A DNA stretch of 64,000 bases from Chanodichthys erythropterus (lineage: Eukaryota > Chordata > Actinopteri > Cypriniformes > Xenocyprididae), in contig NC_090223.1 in the NCBI RefSeq assembly GCF_024489055.1, positions 22,368,425-22,432,424 of the forward strand, read 5' to 3'. A program made the position numbers and the translations under genes. Shown here one piece after another: positions 10,386-21,854 of this stretch (position 1 is the first letter of the stretch; each line of letters begins with the position of its first letter). The notes under the pieces were generated by a model, which saw only the letters and a list, made by a program, of their open reading frames with translations, ran no database searches and had not been told where the DNA came from.

Positions 10386-10705
10386 TCAGTAACACTGTGA
10401 ATTTGAGACACTTTTCTTAGTGAATTTTGAACCCACGGACACTTGACATGAGAAATCCACATTATTGATCCAGTCAGAGGAGTTGATGGTCAGATAGCTG
10501 CTCATTTTGAAGGTTTTGTCTTGTTGTTTCTCAGTAGCACTGCTCCAAACTCCATCTGTAACAGAGCGTCCATCGACTGTCCAGCTGACATGAACCAGAG
10601 CTACAGAAATATCCTCAGCCAGACACACAAGTGTAGCTTTACTCTCCTTCAGAGCCTCAGTGGACGGAGACAAGAGTGTCACAACAGGAGGAGCCAGAGG
10701 AAAGT
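10386..10705 (-). CDS. IgL constant exon, C1 type (C1b)
   Basis: A complete C1-set constant exon of 320 nt. It begins in phase 1 after CTCCTCCAG with DFPLAPPVVTLLSPS. Domain cysteines are in TLVCLAED and FSCQVS, the core Trp in VSWTVDG, and a C-terminal NSQCY supplies the likely inter-chain Cys. J1b lies only about 375 bp upstream. The acceptor is crowded by a pentanucleotide repeat at 10724-10853. It is the same type as C1a and the truncated copy at 26553-26659, and is distinct from C2. Confidence 0.94.
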
Positions 10706-10723
10706 CTGGAGGAGACAGGCAGG

Positions 10724-10853
10724 AATATAATATAATATAATATAATATAATATAATATAATATAATATAATATAATATAATATAATATAATATAATATAA
10801 TATAATATAATATAATATAATATAATATAATATAATATAATATAATATAATAA
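10724..10853. repeat. Pentanucleotide (AATAT)n microsatellite in the J1b-C1b intron
   Basis: About 130 bp of 5-bp repeat filling much of the short J1b-C1b intron, just upstream of the C1b acceptor. Confidence 0.95.
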
Positions 10854-11079
10854 TAAACTTGTGTAAATTGGATACTTAAAAGATATATATGGAAATAAAA
10901 TACAAGATTTTAATACAAGGCTAATTTTGAAATATTCAAATATATTTATACAGGAAATAAAATTTCAAGAACATATAAGAAAGTATATCTATTTATTTCA
11001 TTTTTGTATGATTTGACCTTTATTTGTGAAACAAAATAACAAGTGATTGAACAGTATTGAAAAAGTAAAGTTGACTCAC

Positions 11080-11113
11080 CGATCACATTCAGTTTTGTTC
11101 CTTGTCCGAATAC
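11080..11113 (-). CDS. IgL joining segment J1b with 23-bp RSS
   Basis: Encodes VFGQGTKLNVI, as J1a does. Donor GTGAG is at 11075-11079, heptamer at 11114-11120, 23-bp spacer at 11121-11143 and nonamer at 11144-11152. V3 lies about 470 bp upstream in the same orientation, making a compact V3-J1b-C1b cluster. Confidence 0.93.
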
Positions 11114-11626
11114 CACTGTGATTCACGTCACATCTTCACTCGTACAAAAACCTCCTGAGTTTCAGAGACACAGAACTGAAACATTCACTCCAGCACAGAT
11201 TATAACACACAACTCTCTTCATTAAACCTCTTTCACTCATTAAGTGTCAAAAAATGACGAAAAGTGAAAAACTGAATCATCACATACTGTAAGTCTGTTA
11301 GTGAAGAAAACATGCTGCTCACTTCAAAGAAGCTTGTCTTTTACATCTGAGAGTCGAGAAACCTGTTTTATAGATTCAGAAGACCTGAAATAGATCATGT
11401 TTACTGTCCTGTTATATGTTTGTTTGGTTTTGTTTGTTTGTTTTTGTAAAAATATTTCTTTAAAAAATTACAGGACAGAATAGTAAAGAGTATTCTCAGC
11501 ATCTGTGATGAGTTTGTAATTCATCATGAATGTGAGAAGTGAAGTATTGCTCTTATCATCTGTTGTCTAGAAGCAGAAGTGAATGTGAGCAGTGAGGAGG
11601 TTTTTGTCATGCTGTGAATCACTGTG

Positions 11627-12073
11627 ATACGTGTTCTTTAGCAGAGTCATCCCATACCTTACAGTAATACACTGCAGAATCACCAACATCCACATTATTG
11701 ATAATCAGACTATAATCTGATTGAGATGAATGTGTTGATGTGAATTTAGGAGCAGAGAAACCAGATCCATATCTAACTGAGCTCCATTCATGATAAAACG
11801 CTAACACAAACTGAGGAACTCCTCCTGGAGTCTGTTTGTACCATCTAGCACCAGCATCAGTTACTGTCCCCAGATTACAGTCCAGTGTAGCCGTTTGTCC
11901 TTTATTGACTGTGATTAATGGACTCTGAGTCACTACAGTCACTCCACTGACACCTGCAGAATAAACACAAGCTTTATATGAGATTGTGTGTCAAAACACT
12001 TGAAATCTGACATCAGATCTGATGAAAACTTACAGGTCAGAAGAGTAAAGAAAGCACAGAATATTGTGATCAT
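11627..12073 (-). CDS. IgL variable segment V3 (TVVTQSP subfamily), potentially functional
   Basis: The leader exon (12034-12073) encodes MITIFCAFFTLLT, a different leader from V1/V4/V8, with a GTAAG donor. The V exon (11627-11953) is of the TVVTQSPLITVNKGQ type with intact Cys, Trp and YYC landmarks and CDR3 stub KVWDDSAKEHV. CDR1 (TDAGA) and CDR2 (HEWSSVRY) differ from the other members. The 12-RSS is heptamer 11620-11626 and nonamer 11599-11607. Upstream, two GC-box-like GGGCGGG motifs flank 12190-12225; no octamer was found in that stretch. It is the V nearest J1b. Confidence 0.92.
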
Positions 12074-12350
12074 CTTGTGATTTGGTCCGTGTGACGTGTA
12101 AAGATGAGCAGTGCTGTAGAATAATGCTGAGATGATCAGAGAGAGAAACTTTAAGACAGCCAAGAGCTCTGAGAGGGAGGAGCCACTGAAAGACCCGCCC
12201 ACCTCCTGCAATAGACCCGCCCACATCTGACAAACTACATGTTGTCAACGTTTCACGAGTCGTTTCACGACTCAAAAGTGTTCACACTCGTTCAAACCAA
12301 CTGTATGAAATAAGCCAGTTCAGAGAGCACAGGTGACACAGGAGCACTGA

Positions 12351-12560
12351 ATGATGAAACCAACAATAAATGGAAAGAGAGCAAGAGGAGGAAGAGTTTG
12401 TGTAAGAGCTGGTGGACGAGGAGGAAGAGGACGAGAAAGAGCAAGGTGTGGAGAGTGTTGTCAAGGCTGGATCCGGCACACTAGAGGGATTTTCCCTTTG
12501 CCGGCAAGAGACGACATTTCCTTTGATGTGGACGAAGTCCTGAGGCTGAACTCAACATGA
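12351..12560 (+). pseudogene. Internally deleted Tc1/mariner transposase (N- and C-terminal ends fused)
   Basis: An open frame of 69 codons starts with an Arg/Gly-rich segment (GRGGRGRERAR) and passes directly into CQGWIRHTRG and a DISFDVDEV tail, the C-terminal end of the fish IS630-like transposase seen at 13140-13556. The DNA-binding and DDE portions are missing. This looks like a deletion derivative of the type that can move in trans. Confidence 0.6.
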
Positions 12561-13139
12561 AGACGTGATGCTGAGGCAGAATGAATCTCTCACTGACTTT
12601 GATTTTGCAGTTGCACAACTTTATTGAGTGTAACATGCTTTTCATTTATAGTTTTTTAAAACATTTTTGGCTTTTGAATTTGGACTACTGTATTTTTATA
12701 GTTTTTCTCAAATGCTAACACACTAACTGCTTCGTTTGTCCCAATTTCTCAAACCATTCATTCAGTTTTAGAAACAAAGAAACATTTCTCAAAATGTTTA
12801 ACACATTTCGTCTGTTTTCACACACATTCAAATTTTTTCAATGTTTTTCTGCAAAACTACACAAAAATGCCCTCATTTAGCACAGGTTTAACATGTTCTC
12901 ATTCAGAAAACACAAACACATCATATAATTCACTCAAGTGTCACACTGTGAACTCAAATAACACACATTTATGCATGTGTAAACATCATTGGCTATCAGA
13001 GCTATTTTGAATGTCCCTGGCCAATGTTGTGTTAACATCACAATGTATGTTGAAATCACGTAGAATATGGTCCTCCACCAGCATGCCAACTTAGGCTCTT
13101 ACAACACGGCTCACATAATCACATTTTAGACAGACTGTC

Positions 13140-13556
13140 TAAGACTCGTCACAGCAGGAGACCAAATGGATGCAGAGCAGATGAGATACATTGTCATATG
13201 GGACAATGTAAATTTCCACCTCTCTGCTCTGGTCCAAAACTGGTTTCATTAGCGGCCACAATTTTCACTCCAATACATCCCACCATACTGTCCCTTCCTA
13301 AAAGCCATTTAGGAGTTTTTTTTTTTTTTGTTGTTGTTTTTTTGGCATGGAAGGTTTACAATCTCCTGCCCTATGTCAGGATGTGCCTCATTCAAGCCAT
13401 GGAGAAGGCCTGACCGAACTGATGCAGGATCTGTGCAAGGATGGATTCGCCTTTCAAGAAGATTCTTCCCTCGCTGTCTTGTAAGAGAGGACATCGCCTG
13501 TGATCTTATGATCCTTCCTTTGACGGAAGTCAGGGATGATTGCATCCACCTGTAAT
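13140..13556 (+). pseudogene. Tc1/mariner (IS630-like) transposase C-terminal remnant
   Basis: Plus-strand pieces include GQCKFPPLCSGPKLV (frameshifted WDNV.FH region), WKVYNLLPYVRM, then VQGWIRLSRRFFPRCLVRED with a stop. A T-rich run around 13316-13340 interrupts the frame. Inactive. Confidence 0.65.
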
Positions 13557-14515
13557 AGAAGAGATTTAAGAGACAATCGGCGAGAGGAACATTGAGTCCA
13601 GGAGAGCAAATGTTGATTGCTTTTGCGCTCACGGGGAAAAAGTGGGGACGTTACGTGTCGCTCGAGACCATTAGGGTTTGTCCGGCGATGAAGATAGACA
13701 GCCAGGTTTATTTGTGGACCTAGTTAGATAGTGGGAGTGGTACTTAGGAGCGCTGGCTTTTCATTTCACTTTGTTATTCCCTTTCATCTCGGATGGCTGA
13801 GCACTGGTGATCGTGCTGAATAAAGACTGTGGACACACAACACAGATATACGGACTGCGGCTCTTTTGTCTCTGCCTAACTGCCGGATGTAGTGTCAGAC
13901 CGTTTGTTCTGTGTGGACCTGGCAAGACTGTCTTCTTCCCCTGGACCCCATGGTGGAGTCTTGTTTTCCTATAGAGGCGGGGAAGTGTTTTATCTTTCAA
14001 TATTTTTTGTCTTTGTGTGGGGTGTGAATTAACCACTAGAGTGCAGTGCTGGGAATTCCACTTTTGATTACCGTTGCCCAAATGAGGGCTTATAAACCTG
14101 ATGTTTATTCGCAAATGTCAAGTAAAAGAACTTTCTATTTTGATGAATTAAATAAAGTGTAACTTTCTTATACAGTCTTGGTGGTGTGACGTACCCTCTG
14201 TTCTCCATTTGTCTGAGCAAATCGCTGTTAAAACCACACGGTTTGTTACAATATTTTTGCTGAGCTGAGGGGAGGGAGAAATCTGTTGTCAGACGACGCT
14301 ATTATGGCAAATATGGTCATTACCAGTACTGTAATGCAATTTGGCCGAGGATACTGATTGATTGAATGGTTTTGAATGGAGAGCTTAATTTTGAGTTTCA
14401 AGTTTGGGAAATTTGGTGAGTTATGCATTTGTGTTTGGAGTTTTGAGAAAAGGAGGCACAATTTCAAGAATTATGTTCTGACTGTTTTTAACTATAAACT
14501 ATTATTAGAGGAATT
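13557..14515. other. Repeat-derived spacer, no gene supported
   Basis: Moderately GC-rich sequence with AATAAAG at 13821 and at about 14150. It could be a solo LTR or other retroelement tail, but I could not define paired ends. A 117-codon minus frame at 13761-14114 is not recognised. Confidence 0.35.
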
Positions 14516-14750
14516 GGTAACATTTTAGCAGGGAACACATATACACTATTAACTATGACTTTTCCCCCTAATTTACTGCTTATTAATATTTACTAAGCTA
14601 GTTGTTAAGTTTAATTATTGGGTATGATTGAGAATGTAGAATAAGGTCATGCAGAATAATGCATCAATATGTGCTTCATAACTACTAAAAAATAGCCAAT
14701 ATTCTAGTAATATGCATACTAATAAGCAACTAGTTAAAATAAAGTGTTAT
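14516..14750. mobile_element. MITE (GTAACA...AAGTGTTA) copy near V4
   Basis: Same repeat as at 5692-5940, slightly decayed, lying 3' of the V relic just as the copy at 1381-2458 lies 3' of the relic beside V1. V-relic-MITE is therefore one duplicated unit. Confidence 0.65.
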
Positions 14751-14780
14751 AGAGGAATTTACATTTGTTCTTATGTGAAT

Positions 14781-15000
14781 CACTGTGACACATGCTCTTT
14801 AACAGAAACATGACATGTGCTACAATAATACATATATAATTGATGCATGAATGAAAATGTGTTTTAGTATAATACACAACAGAATCACGCACATCCTCAT
14901 TATTGATTGACAGATGACGGTCAGACTTGGTTGAATAAGATACTGTAAATTTAGGAGAGGAGAATCCAGATCAATATTCAGATGAGCTCCAGATCCAAAC
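14781..15000 (-). pseudogene. IgL V-segment relic (third subfamily), FR3-CDR3 only
   Basis: Same layout as the relic at 2494-2710: a GSGFSSPKF-like FR3 with an AT-rich insertion near YYC. Heptamer 14781-14787 survives but the nonamer is degraded. Leader, FR1 and FR2 are absent. Confidence 0.7.
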
Positions 15001-15197
15001 AGGACGAAAACATCATAAAAGATCCACAAGACAGGAGTTAAATTACAGGGCAGAGTAGTAAAGAGAGAATATTCTCAGTTTATACTGTAATTCATCCTGA
15101 ATCTGAGATGTGAAGTATTGCTCTTATCATCTGTTGTCTAGAAGCAGAAGTGAATGTGAGCAGTGAGGAGGTTTTTGTCATGATGTGAATCACTGTG

Positions 15198-15666
15198 ATA
15201 CGTGTTCTTTAGCAGAGTCGTCCCATGTGTGACAGTAATACACTGCAGAATCACCAACATCCACATTATTGATGATCAGACGATAATCTGATTGAGATGA
15301 ATGTGTTGATGTGAATTTAGGAGCAGAGAAACCAGATCCGTATGTTGGAGAGCTCCAGCCATGATAAAATCTTAACACATACTGAGGAACTCCTCCTGGA
15401 GTCTGTTTGTACCATACAGCCTGATAATTAGTTACTGTCCCCAGATTACAGTCCAGTGTAGCCGTTTGTCCTTTATTGACTGTGATTAATGGACTCTGAG
15501 TCACTACAGTCACTCCACTGACACCTGCAGAATAAACACACCATTAATGAGACTCAATACTCACGTATGACATATTCATGATCGTATCAGAAGTGCATCT
15601 TTAACTGCAGTCTAGTGACGTCTTACATGACAGAGTGATGAAGAGGATGATGAAGACTGACAGCAT
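15198..15666 (-). CDS. IgL variable segment V4 (TVVTQSP subfamily), potentially functional
   Basis: The leader exon (15627-15666) is as in V1: MLSVFIILFITLS with GTAAG donor. The V exon (15198-15524) has intact Cys, Trp and YYC. CDR1 is TNYQAVW, CDR2 HGWSSPTYGS and CDR3 stub HTWDDSAKEHV. The 12-RSS is heptamer 15191-15197 and nonamer 15170-15178; the spacer differs from the others by one base. The octamer is at 15817-15824. The candidate enhancer block begins about 755 bp upstream after a 320-bp insertion. The nearest J in the same orientation is J1b, 4 kb away beyond V3. Confidence 0.92.
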
Positions 15667-15816
15667 GATGTGAGTGTGTGATGTGAGCCGACTGAACAGA
15701 GCAGAGCGATCCGAGACGAGCCATAAGAGACTGAAGAGGGAGGAGCCTCAGTGACATCAGCATTCATCATCACACACATCATCAGAAACATCACTGAGTG
15801 ATTGACAGATCAACAT

Positions 15817-15824
15817 ATTTGCAT
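15817..15824 (-). promoter_or_regulatory. Immunoglobulin promoter octamer upstream of V4
   Basis: Perfect ATGCAAAT on the minus strand, about 150 bp upstream of the V4 leader ATG, as for V1. Confidence 0.8.
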
Positions 15825-16040
15825 AAACTCCATTATTATCAAGGGTTTTTGAGTTATAAGTCTCAAACATACTGGATTGAATCTTCCTTCTTTAAGAGGT
15901 TTGCTTTACAAAAGAGTTTCTTCTTCATTAAAATAACTCAAGTAACAAAAACAAAAGATTGATAAGCGTCTGATGTTCAGAAATAATCAAAACACGTCAT
16001 AGATGAGTGTCACTTTGCCAGTATTTTTCATTCATTTTAT

Positions 16041-16360
16041 ATGATGTTTTATTAACAAAATTCGGGAGGAGCAAGTACAGATAATTAACCTAATTAGCAC
16101 AGGTGGAGAGCATTCAGTTAATCAACTCAACCAATGTCAAAAGGTATAAATTCAGCAGACTGACTTCCGTTCATCTGAGAGTTTATCAGCATCCCTCCTC
16201 CACCCCATCTCCTCACTTATAGTTCTATCTACTTTTACCACACCGGGGGAGTACTCTGGGTTCAGGCCAAAATTCCGAGCTCGGAGCCCTCTCCCTGGAC
16301 AGCACGCCAAATACGCATAACTTTACTCTATTTAATTATATGGATATGTGAACTCGTGAA
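16041..16360. mobile_element. 320-bp insertion between V4 promoter and enhancer-like block
   Basis: Absent from the matching positions in the other three copies, which read straight from CATTCATTTTAT to TGCTCTTTT. No coding frame, TIR or clear target duplication was seen. The type is unknown. Confidence 0.55.
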
Positions 16361-16421
16361 TGCTCTTTTATTATTGTTCATGTACAGATGAAGATCATTT
16401 GTTGTTAACGCTCTTGTCTGG

Positions 16422-16640
16422 TTGGATGAACAGATGAAAAGAGACAGAGAAACTGATCATTTGCATGGAGCTGATTATAACAGCAGGTGTTTCCTGTGTG
16501 TCACGACTGAACTTCCTGTCCTGAAGAAAATCTCCACAGCTCACTGCGTCTGCAGAAGACAAACTTCAGCATCAACTTCACACCATATTCACATGAATGT
16601 CAGGCCATCAGGAGCATTTTGATCATTATAGTTTAGATCG
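16422..16640. promoter_or_regulatory. Candidate IgL enhancer block, copy 2
   Basis: Near-identical to 3822-4040, with the octamer at 16459-16466 and the same E-box and Ets cores. It lies upstream of V4. Confidence 0.5.
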
Positions 16641-16859
16641 TAACTTTACTGTATCAAATAATAGTCATTTCTACATCTGTCACTAACTCTCTAGTTCATT
16701 ATCAGTCATGTGATCATCTCCATCTGTGTAATTCATCTCTCCACCATATTCAGACATTCATCTCTGATCTTCACAGATGATCTTCTCTAGCAGTAACACT
16801 AGTTTAATTTGTTCTTTCCACTGAAGATGGCAGCAGAGGTTTCATGTATTTTCTTTATT

Positions 16860-17060
16860 TAAATCTTTGCTTCCATACTCATCATTTCTAAACCCTTTTG
16901 AGGATTTTTTTCTCCACATGGTGCTGGAAAGTGCATGATCGTTGTTCCTATATGTCAACATAACACTTCTCCAGGCATGTGGAGACACTGATGCTACTTC
17001 CATCCAAGATTGGATACACAAGAGAGAATATAGTATGTGACGTAGATGAAGTATTGTAGC
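16860..17060 (+). pseudogene. Tc1/mariner transposase C-terminal remnant
   Basis: Reads PYSSFLNPFEDFF, then SIQDWIHK and a DVDEV tail, with stops between. It is the PYSPFLNP-type region of the same fish transposase family. Confidence 0.6.
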
Positions 17061-17143
17061 TGGACCCAGCCAGGAGGAGAGATGGAGCGTAGATACACCC
17101 CACCATCTCACACACCAACAAACACACACATGTTGGGTTTCCA

Positions 17144-17383
17144 TGTTTTGTGGGGACATTTCATAGGCTTGATGGTTTTTATACTGTACAAACTGTATAT
17201 TATATCCCCCTACACTAACATTACCACTAGATCTACCCATGACAGAAAACATTCTGCTATTTTAGATGTTCAGAAAACATAATTCTGTATGATTTATGTA
17301 TAAGCTTGTTTCCTCATGGGACTTTAAAAATGTCCCCACAAAGTCAAAATGCACTGGTATTACTTTACCTGTGGGGACATTTC
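17144..17383. mobile_element. TIR repeat with TGTGGGGACATTT ends
   Basis: The start TTGTGGGGACATTTCATAGG and inverted AAATGTCCCCACAAAG about 200 bp later, followed by a further TGTGGGGACATTT. Non-coding. A truncated relative follows the CA repeat at 26771-26880. Confidence 0.55.
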
Positions 17384-17756
17384 TTCTAGTATTTTTGGTT
17401 GCTAGTTTTTTTTTGTTTTTGTTTTTTTGGTCCAACTACACATGGTTGACGTATTTATTTTATTTTGTACTGTGCAATACTGTATTCACAACCACAAATG
17501 CTTACAGTAAAAAACTCAACATTTTTCAACATCTCTCTGCCAATTACTTTCAATCTTGTACAGAAATGTACATACGAGCTCATGAAAGAAGAGCTTTAGG
17601 CTTTGAATAACTGTGTGTATATGATTTATCCAAAAATAGAATATTATGAGAAATGTGTTTGCAAAGTAAGACAAATATTTGCTTTTGAGATGTGTTAGTG
17701 ATATTTTGAATGCAGTGAACACTACTACTGTTCCATATATGCAGAGTATGTGGTCT

Positions 17757-18215
17757 GTGTAGGGCACTAGCTAACAAAGGGACAGCATCCCACCCTCTAT
17801 GGGCACCATCAACACCACACACCCCAAGAAAGAGATTTCAACAGAGGGGGACTCTGAAGTTCTCTATAGGGGACTCATTTGACCAGTATCTTCCCTGAGC
17901 AATTCTGTTACTTTCTTCTTCTTTTTCTACTGCACATTCTATAAAATAATGACTCTCTTCTGTTGTCAAGAATGCACATATTCAACACTCAACCAAAAAT
18001 GAAGAATGACTTGCATGCATTATACTATTACTGCTGTAAAAGGAAACTGAATTTTAAAAACTATGGATTTCATATTTTCTGCAGGTAGAACTGAAACATG
18101 ACAGTAATGCATTTTTTATAATGTCATCAACTGTTAGTATTTTGACAGTCATTGCTCTTTGATTGACTATATGTTCATGTTGGATAGAAAACTAGTGCTA
18201 GTGTTTGACAGAACA
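17757..18215 (+). repeat. Dispersed repeat, inverted partner at 22062-22530
   Basis: The reverse complement of 22062-22530 follows this sequence closely (shared stretches near 17930-18180). The two copies flank V5psi and V6 in opposite orientation. Non-coding. A tail with GGTTTTGGGCAGAAAATG (about 18319) recurs at about 53930. Confidence 0.65.
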
Positions 18216-18673
18216 AATCGATTTTGAATCAGGTTTGCTGTGTTTTGATAGAGTTAGTGTGTTGAAAAAGGTTTTTAGCATTTTGAAATGTAGAGTTTGT
18301 GTTTATTTAACAAAACATGGTTTTGGGCAGAAAATGAACTATTTGTCTAATTGTGTGATGAAGGTGTGTTGCTGTGTTAAGAGTTTAGAAAAAAGTACTT
18401 TAAGTATTGATAAACACTTGTTAGCAATTGAAAAAAAAAACTGTAATACATAACTGTACAAAATATTCAAACACTTAAATGTAATTAAAGCTCATTTAAT
18501 TGAATCAAATTCTTGTCTTGAAATCCTGTGCTGAGATTCAATTTTCATTTTATTCAGCGTTATATTCAGCGTTTGAAATTATAAATGAGATGCTTTGAAA
18601 ATAATTTCACTACAAACATGTTGATCTCTCACGGTGTCAAAGCTGATTAATTTTATTTATTATAATTTTACAG

Positions 18674-18948
18674 GTGTCAGATGTGCAAAAGTGGTCACTC
18701 AGAAACCCTCTGTGCTGACAGAACAAAAAGGGAATTCTGTGACTTTGGACTGTAACGTTGAAAAGGATGAGAGTAATTATGTCAGCTGATATAAACAGAC
18801 TCCAAATTCAGAGATGGTTTTACCTCCAGCTGCTTCACATCTACAGCTCAGGCAAAAATTGATTATCGTCTGATCATCAATAATGTGGATGTTGGTGATT
18901 CTGCAGTGTATTATTGTGGCACATGGGACAGCACTGATGAGTTCGTAT
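18674..18948 (+). pseudogene. IgL variable pseudogene V5psi (KVVTQKPS subfamily)
   Basis: The plus-strand V exon starts after a TTTTACAG acceptor with the VRCAKVVTQKPSVLTEQ FR1. The FR2 Trp codon is now TGA (stop), and about 55 bp covering late FR2 and CDR2 are deleted after 'TPNS'. FR3 resumes with DYRLIINNVDVGDSAVYYC and GTWDSTDEFV. The leader exon is missing, since homology ends inside the leader intron. The 12-RSS is perfect (heptamer 18949-18955, nonamer 18968-18976). It pairs with V6 downstream as V12psi pairs with V13. Confidence 0.9.
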
Positions 18949-18976
18949 CACAGTGATTCACAGCATGACAAAAACC

Positions 18977-19840
18977 TCCTCACTGCTCACATTCACTTCT
19001 GCTTTTACACGTTCTTAATCTCAAAACACAATAGTTTACATTAGTACAGTAAACATTGAAAAAGTAAAAGTAATGTTTTGATGAATGCATATATTTACTT
19101 TGGATATCCGTTTTCTATATTTTATATAAAGCAAATATATAGCATATCTGAAACAAGAAAAGATGTGCAGTAGTGACAGATGAAGATTCTCTTCTAGTGG
19201 AAGAAGTGAGCTGTGACTGTGCTTCACCGACACACTTTTCACTTTGTTTCATGTAATTTAATTGTATTAATGAGAAGTTTGTAGGTATTGGTACTTATTT
19301 TGTGATTTGCAAAAATGTTGACTACACAGGTACATTTTTCCAATAAGCCTGTATTGTATAAACCAGGCTGTAAAGAAAAAAAAAAATCTCAGTAAAATGT
19401 ACAGTAAAGAAAATGGCAGCTGTGGTTGCCAGTACTTTATCATAAAAAATATATCAACGTTTTAGGTTTTACGGGACAGCACTTAGTTTACGGTCTTCTT
19501 TACAGTTCAAAACTTTATCATTTGAATGTTTATATTGTAATAATTATTGCATTATTATTTATTTTAGCTATTAAAAATATATTAACCATTCTACACCATT
19601 GATTAACAAGATATATTACAAAGAAAAAAATAATTTTTACATTGTTGTATTACAGTTTACTCGATCAATTGGACACATTTCTCTAAACTCAGTTCACTGC
19701 TCTCAGCTGAATACTGTTGAATATCAAATGTCAAGTCAAATGCCAAGTGTCCCCAACTAAGCAAGCAAAAGGCGACAGCGGCAAGGAACCCAAACTCCAA
19801 CAGGTGACATCAGGTGGCAAACAGGTGTTAAAATAATATT
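18977..19840. other. V5psi 3' flank, shared with V12psi
   Basis: Non-coding sequence collinear with 56477-57250 (V12psi 3' flank) and, in reverse, with parts of 30850-33930. It includes a decayed copy of the CACTGTAAAA-type element near 19380-19510. Confidence 0.55.
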
Positions 19841-19913
19841 TTTTTCCGATTTTTTTCCAATTTTTTTTTTTTAAAGCACTTTAAGTTAAGCCATTCTAAG
19901 AAAAGAAAAAGAG

Positions 19914-20141
19914 TCAAATTTGTTTTATATATTTATCATAATGCATGCGGTAGAGGGTTTTAAAATGGAAAAAAAAACCTTGGGAGAAACCAGGCAAAAT
20001 TTTAAAATCTATACATTTAACAGGATGTTTAAAAGGAAGCCAATGCAGTGATGACAGAACTGGGCTAATATGGTCATACTTCCTAGTTCTAGTACGAACT
20101 CTAGCTGCTGCATTTTGTACGAGCTGTAGTTTATTTATCAA
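19914..20141 (-). pseudogene. L2-like LINE reverse-transcriptase C-terminal fragment
   Basis: The frame reads KLQLVQNAAARVRTRTRKYD and then SPVLSSLHWLPF, the conserved C-terminal block of L2-clade LINE ORF2. The adjoining T-rich tail (19836-19913) recurs at 63925-64000 at the window end. Confidence 0.8.
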
Positions 20142-20690
20142 TTAAAAGTAAATGTTATCATCAAAACTACAGTTGTGTTCTCTGTTGATTTTATAACATG
20201 TTCAGCAATAGACACACAAATATACTAAAGAAAAAACATGTTTATATATCGTAAATTCTTCAATGAGGAGTTTTATTTCCCCAACCACAAAATGTTACAC
20301 AAATATGCAGCAAATGTTTACTGCAGTACTGTGATCACTCAACTTTATTGTTCACGCTTCTGATTTATATCTGGCCTGAGAATTTATTTACAGAATATAT
20401 TCGTATCATGCGTTATGAAAAAAAAAATGTTGAATCCGGTTCTTCTGCCTCAACATCTCCACAGGCCTCTTCCATTGTGGTTGTTATTGTCTAAAAATGA
20501 CATTGAAAACAAATTTTGCCATCCTCAGTCTTCTTGAACTTCAATTCTGAAAAATATTTGGACATTTACAGAATGTGCCACTCTAAGGCTGTATTAATAT
20601 CTGCATTGGTTTGTAAAGCAATGATGACATTAAATTTGTAGACTGAAACAGATTTCCAGAAATGTGCTTTGAATAGAATTTCAATATTTG

Positions 20691-21129
20691 AGGCTACATT
20701 CAGACAGTCAGTCCAAATCCGATTTTTGTGCATATTAGATTTAGCAAGTCTGATCGGTCAAAAATGTCATATGTTGACACAGAAAATTACAATATAATGT
20801 TTTGAAACCAGCAGAGACGACAGTACAGAATAAAGCCGCTCATATTAGCCTGCTGTGTTTCAGTCACTGCCTCATCATAATCCAGTAGACAACATCTGTA
20901 TTGTAAACCCCTCCATGCTGCAGTTGGGGTTTTTGGCGAATGCCTAACAACTCATCGTCAATGCCATAGAAACCAACGCAGATATCCCGGAAAACAAAAG
21001 AGCGGCATGGAAACACAAATCGGATCTGAACATTTGTGATACACAATCTGGAATTCAATCAATTTAGATCAGATTGCAATCAGATACACAAATAATCAGA
21101 TTTGGACTGACAGTGTGAACGCAGCCTGA
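20691..21129. mobile_element. TIR element with AGGCTGCGTTCACACTGTCAG-type ends
   Basis: Inverted ends about 29 bp long with mismatches (AGGCTACATTCAGACAGTCAGTCC against the right-end complement) bound 440 bp of non-coding sequence upstream of V6. A related copy upstream of V13 (about 60290-60835) has lost its left end. Confidence 0.6.
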
Positions 21130-21407
21130 ATGAAGCTAGAAACAGATTTGTAAAAACATTTTGGACGTTCACACTTGCTAAATCTGTTCAAATTTTAATT
21201 GGAAATGAGACTGAGAAAAAACTGTAAGTTAAAAGCACACGTGTGGTTTGTCAGATGTGGGCGGGTCTATTGTAGGAGGTGGGCGGGTCTTTCAGTGGCT
21301 CCTCCCTCTCAGAGCTCTTGACTGTCTTAAAGTTTCTCTCTCTGATCATCTCAGCATTATTCTACAGCACTGCTCATCTTTACACGTCACACGGACCAAA
21401 TCACAAG

Positions 21408-21854
21408 ATGATCACAATATCCTGTGCTTTCTTCACTCTTCTGACCTGTAAGTTTTCATCAGATCTGATGTCAGATTTCAAGTGTTTTGACACACAATCT
21501 CATATAAAGCTTGTTTTTATTCTGCAGGTGTCAGTGGAGTGACTGTAGTGACTCAGAGTCCATTAATCACAGTCAATAAAGGACAAACGGCTACACTGGA
21601 CTGTAATCTGGGGACAGTAACTAATTCTCAGGCTAGATGGTACAAACAGACTCCAGGAGGAGTTCCTCAGCATGTGTTAAGATTTTATCATGGCTGGAGC
21701 TCAGTTGAATATGGATCTGGTTTCTCTGCTCCTAAATTCACATCAACACATTCATCTAAATCAGATTATAGTCTGATCATCAATAATGTGGATGTTGGTG
21801 ATTCTGCAGTGTATTACTGTAACACATGGGATGGCTCTGTTAGTGAGTGGGTAT
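21408..21854 (+). CDS. IgL variable segment V6 (TVVTQSP subfamily), plus strand, potentially functional
   Basis: The leader exon (21408-21447) encodes MITISCAFFTLLT with an intact GTAAG donor. The V exon (21528-21854) has all landmarks, CDR1 TNSQARW, CDR2 HGWSSVEYGS and CDR3 stub NTWDGSVSEWV. The 12-RSS is heptamer 21855-21861 and nonamer 21874-21882. Its orientation is opposite to the nearest J1 and J2 segments, so joining to those would need inversion. The only plus-strand J in the window is J2c, 40 kb away. Upstream lies GGGCGGG-containing promoter sequence shared with V3, V9 and V13. Confidence 0.92.
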
